Part shown: positions 1 to 5,509 of the stretch, piece by piece
Numbering within the stretch: the first letter of the stretch is position 1
Layout of the letters: each line of letters begins with the position of its first letter
NCBI GenBank assembly: GCA_023386255.1
Contig: JAEWKB010000309.1
Location: 1-5,509, forward strand
DNA length: 5,509 nt
Direction: 5' to 3'
DNA from: Bacteroidota bacterium
Lineage (GTDB): Bacteria; Bacteroidota; Bacteroidia; Flavobacteriales; Flavobacteriaceae
Translations under genes and position numbers: made by a program
The notes under the pieces: generated by a model
Told to the model about the DNA's origin: nothing
Databases searched by the model: none
The model's input: the letters and a program-made list of their open reading frames with translations, nothing else

Positions 1-368
1 CGTTATTTACTGTTTGCAACTTTACGGGAGTAAATTTTGCTATGGTGGACCCGCTGCTTCTTACTATGGAATTTAAAGATTGTATTCTGGATCACGCAAA
101 GTTTTATTCCCTTAAAATTAAAGGAACAGTGTTCAGTAACTGTAGTATGATTGCTGTTGACTTTATGAATACTGACCTTACCGAAGTAACCTTTGACAAC
201 TGCAACCTGCACAAAAGTGTGTTTATTGATGCCATTGCCAACAAGGCAGATTTTAGCACCAGTTACAACTTTAGCATCGACCCTGAAAGGAATAAGCTGA
301 AACGGGCAATATTCTCTGAAGCCAGCCTGAAACACCTGCTGGAAAAATATGAGATTATTGTAAAATAA
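1..368 (+). CDS. Pentapeptide-repeat protein, 3' part (5' end outside window)
   Basis: The frame is open from the left edge (first whole codon at 3) to TAA at 366-368, giving 121 residues. A phenylalanine, leucine or similar residue recurs every five positions: F2, F7 and F12, then L19, F24, L29, F34, I39, F44, M49, F54, L59, F64, L69, F74 and F84. This is the signature of a right-handed pentapeptide-repeat beta-helix. The phase shift around residues 13-18 (MVDP) looks like a loop between coils. The last 35 or so residues leave the repeat and end in a probable helix (SLKHLLEKYEIIVK), like the C-terminal dimerisation cap of Qnr/MfpA-type proteins. The ATG at 42 is internal, because the repeat pattern continues before it, so the true start lies upstream. 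Some relatives mimic DNA and protect gyrase, but most have no known role, and no function can be assigned from this fragment. Confidence 0.85.
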   Translation, partial: LFTVCNFTGVNFAMVDPLLLTMEFKDCILDHAKFYSLKIKGTVFSNCSMIAVDFMNTDLTEVTFDNCNLHKSVFIDAIANKADFSTSYNFSIDPERNKLKRAIFSEASLKHLLEKYEIIVK

Positions 369-400
369 TTTCAGTATTAGGTTCAATAAGTATATTATAC

Positions 401-408
401 TATATTTG
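401..408 (+). promoter_or_regulatory. Candidate Bacteroidota -7 box (TATATTTG) for a small RNA
   Basis: TATATTTG fits the Bacteroidota sigma-A -7 consensus TAnnTTTG exactly and is identical to the box upstream of fahA. No clear TTTG/TTG -33 element sits at the expected distance; the nearest is TTA at 377-379. A start about 5-7 nt downstream would fall at 413-415, exactly where a hairpin begins. No protein gene starts on this strand before the terminator at 444-477, so the box, if used, makes only a short transcript. Confidence 0.45.
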
Positions 409-412
409 CACG

Positions 413-477
413 GTTGATAACCATGTTATGGGTTACCAATATTAAAGACCCAGGGGCTTCCACCCACGGGTCTTTTT
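413..477 (+). ncRNA. Candidate small structured RNA of about 65 nt
   Basis: This short intergenic interval has the parts of an independent transcript: a TAnnTTTG box just upstream, an imperfect hairpin at 413-440, and a rho-independent terminator hairpin at 444-475 ending in a T run. In the first hairpin 414-416 pairs with 437-439, there is an A-C mismatch (417/436), 418-422 pairs with 431-435, G430 is bulged, and 423-424 pairs with 428-429 around a GTT loop. The two hairpins are only 3 nt apart. No open reading frame fits. The family is not recognised with certainty; flavobacterial RNA families such as Flavo-1 are worth comparing. The alternative is a plain terminator for the upstream gene with a chance promoter-like box and hairpin. 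Confidence 0.4.
444..477 (+). terminator. Rho-independent terminator between convergent genes
   Basis: AAAGACCC (444-451) pairs with GGGTCTTT (468-475). Above a small internal loop, GGG (453-455) pairs with CCC (463-465), closing a 7-nt loop. A T run (473-477) follows on the + strand. It can stop readthrough from the pentapeptide-repeat gene and the putative small RNA. The A run on the other side is short, so termination of the convergent gene ending at 497 is possible but weaker. Confidence 0.8.
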
Positions 478-496
478 CATTTAAAAAATCATGTAA

Positions 497-886
497 TTAT
501 CCTGCATGGTTAACCTTTATATTAAGCAGGTCGAGCTTATCAACTACAATGATCTGAAAATTATCATCTGCATCTATCAGTGCATCATAATTGGCATCTT
601 GTATAATTTCCCAAGCCTTAAGCATTATCACCTTTTCATCAACAGCTTCATCTGTTGTTAAGGGCAGGTATAAAAGCAAATATGTAGTGAACGAGCCTTT
701 ATCAGAAAAATGCTTTCTTACCGCTTCTGATACGCCCGTATCCTGCCTTATACAAACTATATGGGCCTTGTCATTTTTAATATACCACAATGCTTTTGCC
801 CAAAAATTTTTGCGTTCTTTATCATCATCTGTAAATTTTAGTTCTTTACCGCCTGGCAGCTGCAGAACCACAAAGTAATAATCCAT
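497..886 (-). CDS. Hypothetical protein, 129 aa
   Basis: This is a complete frame from ATG (884-886) to TAA (497-499). It is the only possible ATG start, as a TAG lies in frame at 902-904. I do not recognise the family. The product looks soluble and fairly acidic towards its C-terminus (DALIDADDNFQIIVVDKLD), with alternating strand-like and helix-like stretches, one cysteine pair of no obvious pattern, no signal peptide and no membrane segment. It begins MDYYFVVLQLPGGKEL, which would suit a beta-strand start to a small alpha/beta domain. A strong terminator (988-1033) separates it from glyA, so it needs its own promoter. The best guess is TGAATTTG (930-937 on the - strand) with TTTG 16 bp further up (954-957), but this departs from consensus. 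An antisense frame over the same bases has a less protein-like composition, so this strand is preferred. Confidence 0.7.
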   Translation of the reverse strand: MDYYFVVLQLPGGKELKFTDDDKERKNFWAKALWYIKNDKAHIVCIRQDTGVSEAVRKHFSDKGSFTTYLLLYLPLTTDEAVDEKVIMLKAWEIIQDANYDALIDADDNFQIIVVDKLDLLNIKVNHAG

Positions 887-904
887 AGGTAAGGTATTTA
901 CCTA
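886..904 (-). promoter_or_regulatory. Inverted repeat overlapping the start of the 129-aa gene
   Basis: TAGGTAA (886-892) and TTACCTA (898-904) form a perfect 7-bp inverted repeat with a 5-nt spacer. It lies directly against, and overlaps by one base, the start codon of the hypothetical gene. In RNA it would form a small hairpin at the start of translation; in DNA it could be an operator half-site pair. A chance palindrome in AT-rich sequence is equally possible. Confidence 0.25.
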
Positions 905-987
905 AAGCTACAACAACTTCTTTTGGCTTCAAATTCAATTAATGTACGGTTAACAAAAAAGTATCATATCAACTAACGCTATTTAAA

Positions 988-1033
988 ATTTAAATAAAAA
1001 GCCCCTGCTTTCACAGGGGCTTTTTATTTAAAT
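988..1033 (-). terminator. Strong rho-independent terminator of glyA
   Basis: A stem of about 20 bp is formed by 988-1007 and 1014-1033. It has a GC core GCCCCTG/CAGGGGC, flanking A and T tracts, and a 6-nt loop (CTTTCA). It starts 7 bp past the glyA stop codon. The A/T tracts on both sides make it work in principle on either strand, but only glyA points into it. Confidence 0.9.
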
Positions 1034-1040
1034 TGTAATT

Positions 1041-2315
1041 TTAGAAGACAAATATTGGCCTTTCGCTCATCATATCATTCACCTCATCAGCTATCTGCTC
1101 CAGCAGCTCTTCATTGGTATGGTCAGCAATAACCCTGTCTATCATGTCCACAATAGTTTCCATATCGGCCTCAACCAAACCGCGTGTTGTAACAGCAGCT
1201 GTTCCTACACGTATGCCCGATGTTACAAAAGGCGATTTATCATCAAAAGGCACCATATTTTTATTTACAGTTATCTCCGCTTTTACAAGCGCATTTTCCG
1301 CTTCTTTACCTGATATATTCTTGTTTCTAAGGTCTATAAGCATCATGTGGTTATCAGTCCCGCCTGAAATGATATCATACCCTCTCTTCACAAAAGCTTC
1401 GGCCATGGCCTTTGCATTCTTCTGCACCTGTAATGCATAACGGAAAAACTCATCTTTAAGCGCTTCGCCAAAGGCTACAGCCTTAGCCGCAATAATATGC
1501 TCCAGCGGCCCGCCCTGGTTACCCGGGAATACAGCACTGTCTAATAAAGCCGACATCATCCTGATTTCCCCCTTAGGTGTTTTATGTCCGAAAGGATTTT
1601 CAAAATCTTTGCCCATCATAATCATACCTCCCCGTGGCCCGCGCAGTGTTTTGTGGGTTGTGGTGGTAACAATGTGGCAATGCGGCATAGGGTCATTCAT
1701 CAAACCTTTTGCAATAAGCCCTGCCGGATGCGAAATATCAGCCATAAGCAATGCACCTACGCTGTCTGCAATTTCACGGAAACGTTTAAAATCCATATCA
1801 CGTGAGTAAGCCGACGCGCCTGCAATGATAAGTTGAGGCTTCTCGCGCTCAGCTACTTCCTGTATCTTGTCGTAGTTCAGCAAGCCTGTCTCCTGCTCTA
1901 CCCCATAAAATACCGGGTTGTACAGCTTACCGGAGAAGTTTACGGGAGAACCATGCGTAAGGTGCCCGCCGTGTGAAAGGTCGAACCCTAAAATTTTATC
2001 GCCGGGCTTAAGCACCGCATGATATACAGCCGAATTAGCCTGTGAGCCGGAGTGAGGCTGTACGTTTACATATTCGGCGCCAAAAAGTTCTTTGGCCCTG
2101 TCTATGGCAATTTGTTCTATAACATCTACTACCTCACAACCGCCATAGTAGCGCTTGCCGGGGTAGCCTTCAGCATATTTGTTGGTAAGCACTGAACCTG
2201 CGGCTTCCATCACCTGGTCGCTCACAAAATTTTCTGATGCAATAAGTTCAAGCCCGTGTATCTGCCTGTCCTGTTCTTCAAGGATAAGGTCGAATATTTG
2301 TGTATCGCGTTGCAT
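1041..2315 (-). CDS. glyA: Serine hydroxymethyltransferase
   Basis: This is a cytosolic PLP enzyme that converts serine and tetrahydrofolate to glycine and 5,10-methylene-THF, the main source of one-carbon units for purine, thymidylate and methionine synthesis. The protein has 424 residues, the usual size for Bacteroidota. Visible family motifs are ELIASENF (23-30), the substrate-site tyrosine in [15 protein letters not shown] (Y48, with Y56/Y57), HSGSQAN (88-94), ADISHPAGL with the PLP-contacting D193 and H196, [14 protein letters not shown] with the Schiff-base lysine K222, and SGIRVGT with the substrate-carboxylate arginine R369. The start is set at ATG 2313-2315 ([10 protein letters not shown]), matching the family N-terminus. 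The frame stays open for 77 more codons upstream, but these run through the promoter and into fahA. The leader has no clear Shine-Dalgarno. It is transcribed alone, divergently from fahA, and ends in the long-stem terminator. Confidence 0.98.
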   Translation of the reverse strand: MQRDTQIFDLILEEQDRQIHGLELIASENFVSDQVMEAAGSVLTNKYAEGYPGKRYYGGCEVVDVIEQIAIDRAKELFGAEYVNVQPHSGSQANSAVYHAVLKPGDKILGFDLSHGGHLTHGSPVNFSGKLYNPVFYGVEQETGLLNYDKIQEVAEREKPQLIIAGASAYSRDMDFKRFREIADSVGALLMADISHPAGLIAKGLMNDPMPHCHIVTTTTHKTLRGPRGGMIMMGKDFENPFGHKTPKGEIRMMSALLDSAVFPGNQGGPLEHIIAAKAVAFGEALKDEFFRYALQVQKNAKAMAEAFVKRGYDIISGGTDNHMMLIDLRNKNISGKEAENALVKAEITVNKNMVPFDDKSPFVTSGIRVGTAAVTTRGLVEADMETIVDMIDRVIADHTNEELLEQIADEVNDMMSERPIFVF

Positions 2316-2341
2316 GTTATAATTTTTCGTTAATTTGCTGT

Positions 2342-2349
2342 CAAAAGTA
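2342..2349 (-). promoter_or_regulatory. Candidate glyA -7 box
   Basis: Read on the - strand the sequence is TACTTTTG, an exact match to TAnnTTTG. It lies 26 bp upstream of the glyA start codon, giving a predicted leader of about 20 nt. The -33 region is weak: GTTT about 16-19 bp upstream instead of TTTG. It lies only 9 bp from the -33 element of the opposing fahA promoter. Confidence 0.55.
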
Positions 2350-2358
2350 CAAAAAACG

Positions 2359-2389
2359 TTTGGTAAACCCGCCACGAAAAGTATATTTG
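2359..2389 (+). promoter_or_regulatory. fahA promoter of Bacteroidota type
   Basis: TTTG (2359-2362) and TATATTTG (2382-2389) are separated by 19 bp. This matches the Bacteroidota consensus TTTG-N17-23-TAnnTTTG in both boxes and spacing. A start near 2395 would leave a leader of about 30 nt that is A-rich and lacks a Shine-Dalgarno sequence, as is normal in this phylum. Confidence 0.75.
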
Positions 2390-2424
2390 ATAAATTAATA
2401 AATACACACACAAACACTTTAAAA

Positions 2425-3723
2425 ATGCCGATAACTGCAAACGATCCTTCAAGAAAATCATGGCTTAATGTGCCTGCTGACAGTGATTTCCCGATACAAA
2501 ATATTCCTTTTGGCGTATTCCTTACCAAAGATGATGTGGTAACCATAGGTACCCGAATTGGCGATTATGCCATAGACCTTGGCGCACTGCAGCAGCTGAA
2601 CTATTTTGAAGGCATTGAACTTACTGATGACATGTTCATGCAGGACACGCTGAACGATTTTATATCTGACGGAAAAAAAACATGGCGCCTGGTGCGCAAC
2701 CGCATTGCTGATATTTTTGATGCTAATAACGGTGAACTAAGGGATAACGAAGACCATAAAGCAGTAGTTGTGTTTAATATTGAAGATGTAGAGATGCAAC
2801 TGCCGGTGCTTATTGGCGACTATACCGATTTCTATTCGAGCAGGGAGCATGCTACCAATGTGGGGAAGATGTTCCGCGATCCGGAAAATGCGCTGTTGCC
2901 TAACTGGCTGCACCTGCCTGTAGGTTACCACGGAAGGTCAAGCACCATTGTACCTTCGGGCATACCGGTGCACAGGCCTATGGGGCAAACTTTGCCAAAT
3001 GGCGAGACACAGCCTGTTTTCGGGCCTTCTAAACTCGTAGATTTTGAGCTTGAAATGGCTTTTATTACTACCGATGCTAATGTAATGGGTGAGCAAATTC
3101 CTGTTGAAGAAGCTGAGGAACATATTTTCGGGATGGTGCTGTTTAATGACTGGAGCGCCCGCGATATACAAAAATGGGAGTATGTGCCGCTTGGGCCCTT
3201 CCTTGCAAAGAACTTCGCCTCGTCAATGTCGCCGTGGATTGTTACCATGGATGCGCTGGAACCGTTCCGTACCAAAGGGCCGGAGCAAAATCCTGAACCT
3301 TTAGAGTACCTGAAGCAGGAAGGTGAAAAAGCTTTTGACATAAACCTTCAGGTGGCTATAAAACCCGAAGGCGGCGAAGAGACTGTTATTAGCAACTCTA
3401 ACTTTAAATACATGTACTGGAGCATGGCACAGCAGCTGGCCCACCACACCGTGAACGGCTGCCGGGTAAACAGCGGCGACCTTATGGGCAGTGGAACCAT
3501 ATCAGGCCCTACACCAGACAGTTTTGGCTCTATGCTTGAGCTTACCTGGGGTGGTAAAAACCCAATTAAGCTTAATGATGGCACGGAACGTAAATTTATC
3601 AATGACGGCGACTGCGTGATTATGCGCGGCTATTGCAAAAATGATTCAGTTCGTATAGGCTTTGGCGAGGTAGCAAGTACGTTACTGCCGCCATACACTA
3701 AGAAGACGGATATAATACTATAA
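2425..3723 (+). CDS. fahA: Fumarylacetoacetase
   Basis: This enzyme hydrolyses 4-fumarylacetoacetate to fumarate and acetoacetate, the last step of tyrosine/phenylalanine catabolism through homogentisate, in the cytoplasm. The protein has 432 residues, close to bacterial and animal FAH. An N-terminal SH3-like domain (about 1-125, with [20 protein letters not shown]) precedes the catalytic FAH fold. By alignment in memory with mouse FAH the active-site set is complete: D135 and H142 in [17 protein letters not shown]208 and E210 in DFELEMAF, D242 and Q249 in [20 protein letters not shown]262 in AKNFASS, and T358 in [12 protein letters not shown]. The start is placed at ATG 2425 ([14 protein letters not shown]), the family N-terminus. 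An earlier ATG at 2335 lies upstream of both promoter boxes and would add 30 unrelated residues. No other tyrosine-degradation gene is adjacent, so it appears monocistronic here. Confidence 0.98.
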   Translation: MPITANDPSRKSWLNVPADSDFPIQNIPFGVFLTKDDVVTIGTRIGDYAIDLGALQQLNYFEGIELTDDMFMQDTLNDFISDGKKTWRLVRNRIADIFDANNGELRDNEDHKAVVVFNIEDVEMQLPVLIGDYTDFYSSREHATNVGKMFRDPENALLPNWLHLPVGYHGRSSTIVPSGIPVHRPMGQTLPNGETQPVFGPSKLVDFELEMAFITTDANVMGEQIPVEEAEEHIFGMVLFNDWSARDIQKWEYVPLGPFLAKNFASSMSPWIVTMDALEPFRTKGPEQNPEPLEYLKQEGEKAFDINLQVAIKPEGGEETVISNSNFKYMYWSMAQQLAHHTVNGCRVNSGDLMGSGTISGPTPDSFGSMLELTWGGKNPIKLNDGTERKFINDGDCVIMRGYCKNDSVRIGFGEVASTLLPPYTKKTDIIL

Positions 3724-3726
3724 TTT

Positions 3727-3752
3727 AAGCCCCGCTGCAGCGGGGCTTTTTT
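3727..3752 (+). terminator. Rho-independent terminator of fahA
   Basis: AAGCCCCGC (3727-3735) and GCGGGGCTT (3740-3748) form a perfect 9-bp stem around a TGCA tetraloop, followed by six T residues (3747-3752). It starts 3 bp past the fahA stop codon. Confidence 0.95.
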
Positions 3753-3780
3753 ATTTACACAAGTTCAAACCGGTCCTGCT

Positions 3781-3823
3781 AAAAAAGAAAAAGTTCAGAC
3801 ATCTAATTAATATCTGAACTTTT
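3781..3823 (-). terminator. Rho-independent terminator of the DUF47-PiT operon
   Basis: AAAAGTTCAGA (3789-3799) pairs over 11 bp with TCTGAACTTTT (3813-3823), around an AT-rich 13-nt loop. On the - strand the stem is followed by a T-rich tract (complement of 3781-3792). It lies about 58 bp past the stop of the phosphate transporter, which is transcribed towards it. With the fahA terminator it insulates two convergent units. Confidence 0.8.
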
Positions 3824-3880
3824 ATCAAAATTATCAATCCAAAAAGGACAACCTGGATTAGACAGTAAAATCTTATTTAC

Positions 3881-4939
3881 TTAAAACAGTTTTATAACAT
3901 AGTACATTATACCTGCAATAAGTGCAGAAACAGGTATGGTAAGTATCCAGGCCCATAACAGGCTAATAGTTACACCCCAGCGCACAGCTGATACTCTTTT
4001 GGTAATACCCACACCTATGATAGAACCGGTGATGGTATGCGTTGTTGAAACAGGTATACCCAAATGCTCTGCAGTATATAGTGTTATGGCACCTGCGGTC
4101 TCGGCACTTACACCTTCAAGCGAAGTTACCTTTGTAATACGCGATCCCATGGTTTTTACAATTTTCCATCCGCCGCTCATTGTACCAAGCCCTATCATAA
4201 GGAAACTGGTTATAGGGACCCAACCCCAGTGCTCCACAAAATATTTGAAAGGATCTTCGGCAGTGGTATAGTTAACATCAATATCAATGTTAGTATGGTA
4301 ATAAATAACCGCGGCACCAATAATACCCATAACTTTTTGCGCATCGTTAGCGCCATGCCCAAGGCTAAACAAGGCAGACGATACCAGCTGCAGCCTTTTA
4401 AACCATTTATCGGCTTTATGAGGATTGGCCTTACGGCAAATATTCAGGATAAGTATGGTAAGCACATAGGCAACAAACATACCTATTAAAGGCGCCATAA
4501 AAATAAACATTACAATAGGTAACACCTTAGCGTAATTAACCACAGTATTAAAGTCTGCGCCGGGAACTGTAAAGGCATGCGCAAGGGCTGCACCCATAAA
4601 TCCGCCGATGAGAGTGTGTGATGATGATGAGGGTATGCCCAGCTTCCAGGTGGCAAGGTTCCAGGTAATGGCAGCAATAAGGCCTGCAAATATAACTTCA
4701 AGGGTTATAAAATCCTCACTTACGGTTTTTGCAATAGTATTACCAATCTTAAACTCACCTACCCAGTATTTAGAGATAAAGTACGCCACAAAGTTAAAAA
4801 AAGCTGCCCAAAGCACAGCCTGAAAAGGCGTTAAAACCTTGGTAGCTACAATAGTGGCAATTGAGTTGGCCGCATCATGAAAACCGTTTATATAGTCAAA
4901 AATTAATGCTAAGACAATGATGATTATAAGCAACGTCAT
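3881..4939 (-). CDS. pit: Inorganic phosphate transporter, PiT family
   Basis: This is an inner-membrane secondary carrier that takes up inorganic phosphate, probably as a metal-phosphate complex coupled to cations, as in bacterial Pit proteins. The 352 residues are nearly all hydrophobic segments. The two inverted PiT signature repeats are clear: GFHDAANSIATIVATK (19-34, with D22 and N25) and LGHGANDAQKVMG (193-205, with N198 and D199). The paired motifs GIPSSSSHTLIGG (101-113) and GIPVSTTHTITGS (294-306) also mark the duplicated halves. The halves are joined by a short basic hydrophilic loop (about 168-184), so this is the compact form without the large cytoplasmic domain of eukaryotic members. 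The start MTLLIIIIVL puts the first membrane helix at residue 1. It lies 28 bp downstream of the DUF47 gene on the same strand, the usual arrangement for low-affinity phosphate uptake. No separate promoter is seen in the gap. Confidence 0.96.
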   Translation of the reverse strand: MTLLIIIIVLALIFDYINGFHDAANSIATIVATKVLTPFQAVLWAAFFNFVAYFISKYWVGEFKIGNTIAKTVSEDFITLEVIFAGLIAAITWNLATWKLGIPSSSSHTLIGGFMGAALAHAFTVPGADFNTVVNYAKVLPIVMFIFMAPLIGMFVAYVLTILILNICRKANPHKADKWFKRLQLVSSALFSLGHGANDAQKVMGIIGAAVIYYHTNIDIDVNYTTAEDPFKYFVEHWGWVPITSFLMIGLGTMSGGWKIVKTMGSRITKVTSLEGVSAETAGAITLYTAEHLGIPVSTTHTITGSIIGVGITKRVSAVRWGVTISLLWAWILTIPVSALIAGIMYYVIKLF

Positions 4940-4967
4940 ATACTGGTTCTTTTATTGGAAAATATCC

Positions 4968-5456
4968 TTATGAATGTTTTACGGCAATAGATTCCAGTAC
5001 ATTGGCAACTCCCTTGCACTTATCTGTAGCCGATTCAAGTGCAGAAAGTACTTCCTTGTATTTAATGATGTTCTTGGCATCAGTTTCATTTTCAAAAATA
5101 TCGGCAACGGCCTTATCAAAAACGTTGTCTGATTTATTTTCAAGCTTGTATATCCTTTTGCAGGCATCGGCAATGCCCTTCAGGTTGTTCATGTCTTTAA
5201 GGTCCACTATGGCACCCTGTATCAGCTGGCAAGCCTCAAGGTTAATTTCTGTCAGCTTCCTTATAGATTTTGTTATCTTCTCTACCTGGTACAGGCGCAT
5301 CCTGCTTGCAGTGCCGTACATATAGTCTGCAACGTCATCTATAGCCGAAATAAGCGCATGTATATCTTCCCTGTCAAATGGGGTTATAAAGTTACGGCTA
5401 AGCTCCATATTAGTTTTATGGGCTATTTCTTCAATTACAGCCTCAAGCTCTTCCAC
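4968..5456 (-). CDS. DUF47/PhoU-like phosphate transport accessory protein, N-terminally short
   Basis: The 162-residue product has the DUF47 (PhoU-like) hallmarks: an all-helical layout with FITPFDREDIHALISAIDD (23-41) in the first three-helix unit and ESATDKCKGVANVLESI (141-157) near the C-terminus. The acidic residues in these stretches are of the kind that bind metal in PhoU proteins. It lies directly upstream of the PiT gene and probably modulates that transporter, as proposed for the family. Intact Bacteroidota relatives are about 210-215 residues, so roughly the first 45 are missing. The frame is open only to GTG (5454-5456) and three codons beyond, then meets TAA (5466-5468). The GTG has no visible ribosome-binding site or promoter. 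Either the gene is truncated at its 5' end, a frameshift or nonsense change lies here, or the edge sequence is wrong. If genuine, the protein may be non-functional. Confidence 0.85.
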   Translation of the reverse strand: MEELEAVIEEIAHKTNMELSRNFITPFDREDIHALISAIDDVADYMYGTASRMRLYQVEKITKSIRKLTEINLEACQLIQGAIVDLKDMNNLKGIADACKRIYKLENKSDNVFDKAVADIFENETDAKNIIKYKEVLSALESATDKCKGVANVLESIAVKHS

Positions 5457-5470
5457 TTTCGTAAATTAAT

Positions 5471-5495
5471 CTTCCCTTTGGGTGTTAGGGGCTTT
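5471..5495. repeat. Possible Bacteroidota G/C-run intergenic repeat fragment
   Basis: CCCTTTGGG (5474-5482) followed by TTAGGGGC and a T run (5485-5496) looks like the short CCCTTTGGGG-TTAGGGG type elements I recall scattered between genes in Bacteroidota genomes. It lies just where the N-terminal coding sequence of the DUF47 gene should be. Only one copy is in the window, so repetition cannot be shown from this sequence, and the call rests on resemblance. Confidence 0.3.
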
Positions 5496-5509
5496 TAGGC
5501 GTACATGGT

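Noticed and set aside
42..44. ATG as the start of the pentapeptide-repeat gene
   Set aside because: The frame and the five-residue periodicity (F2, F7, F12) continue upstream to the window edge, so this methionine is internal.
591..878. 95-residue open frame on the + strand
   Set aside because: It is antisense to the 129-aa gene, with a serine/cysteine-rich composition typical of a shadow frame.
2335..2424. Earlier ATG adding 30 residues to fahA
   Set aside because: It lies upstream of both promoter boxes (2359-2389), and the added residues do not resemble any FAH N-terminus.
2316..2546. 77-codon upstream extension of the glyA reading frame
   Set aside because: It runs through the divergent promoter region and over the start of fahA, and the family N-terminus matches [10 protein letters not shown] at 2315.
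2925..3602. Several open frames on the - strand inside fahA
   Set aside because: fahA is unmistakable on the other strand with all catalytic residues; these frames encode nothing recognisable and have no promoter or terminator of their own.
3753..3880. Possible small gene or RNA between fahA and the PiT gene
   Set aside because: Only the - strand terminator hairpin is visible; there is no TAnnTTTG box in a sensible place and no credible open frame.
3936..4823. Open frames on the + strand across the PiT gene
   Set aside because: They are mirror frames of a membrane protein gene with both PiT signatures intact on the - strand.

Overview
The window looks like ordinary chromosomal DNA from a Bacteroidota bacterium, most likely Flavobacteriaceae. 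The protein types support this (a fumarylacetoacetase with a strongly flavobacterial look, a 424-residue SHMT, and a DUF47-PiT phosphate pair). So do the promoters, which fit the Bacteroidota consensus TTTG-N19-TAnnTTTG, and the A-rich leaders without clear Shine-Dalgarno sequences. The assignment rests on family recognition and promoter style, not on a database search.

Layout, left to right. (1) The 3' end of a pentapeptide-repeat protein gene on the + strand, cut by the window edge (1-368). (2) A short intergenic stretch with a TATATTTG promoter box followed at once by two hairpins, the second a terminator. Together these suggest a small structured RNA of about 65 nt (about 413-477). (3) A small hypothetical gene on the - strand (497-886). 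(4) A long-stem terminator (988-1033) and glyA on the - strand (1041-2315). (5) A 109-bp divergent promoter region. (6) fahA on the + strand (2425-3723) with its own terminator. (7) A second terminator that closes the - strand phosphate operon, then the PiT phosphate transporter (3881-4939) and, 28 bp upstream of it, a DUF47/PhoU-like gene (4968-5456).

Function. glyA links serine/glycine interconversion to the one-carbon pool. fahA carries out the last step of tyrosine/phenylalanine degradation. The DUF47-PiT pair is a standard low-affinity phosphate uptake module. None of these genes is exotic, and no defence system, prophage, transposase, CRISPR array or tRNA is visible.

The points worth a second look are the small RNA candidate at 401-477 and the right end. 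There the DUF47 frame is closed by an in-frame TAA at 5466-5468, so its usual N-terminal segment of roughly 45 residues is absent. The DNA beyond the stop (about 5471-5495) resembles a G/C-run intergenic repeat rather than coding sequence. I do not see a convincing new multi-gene system here.
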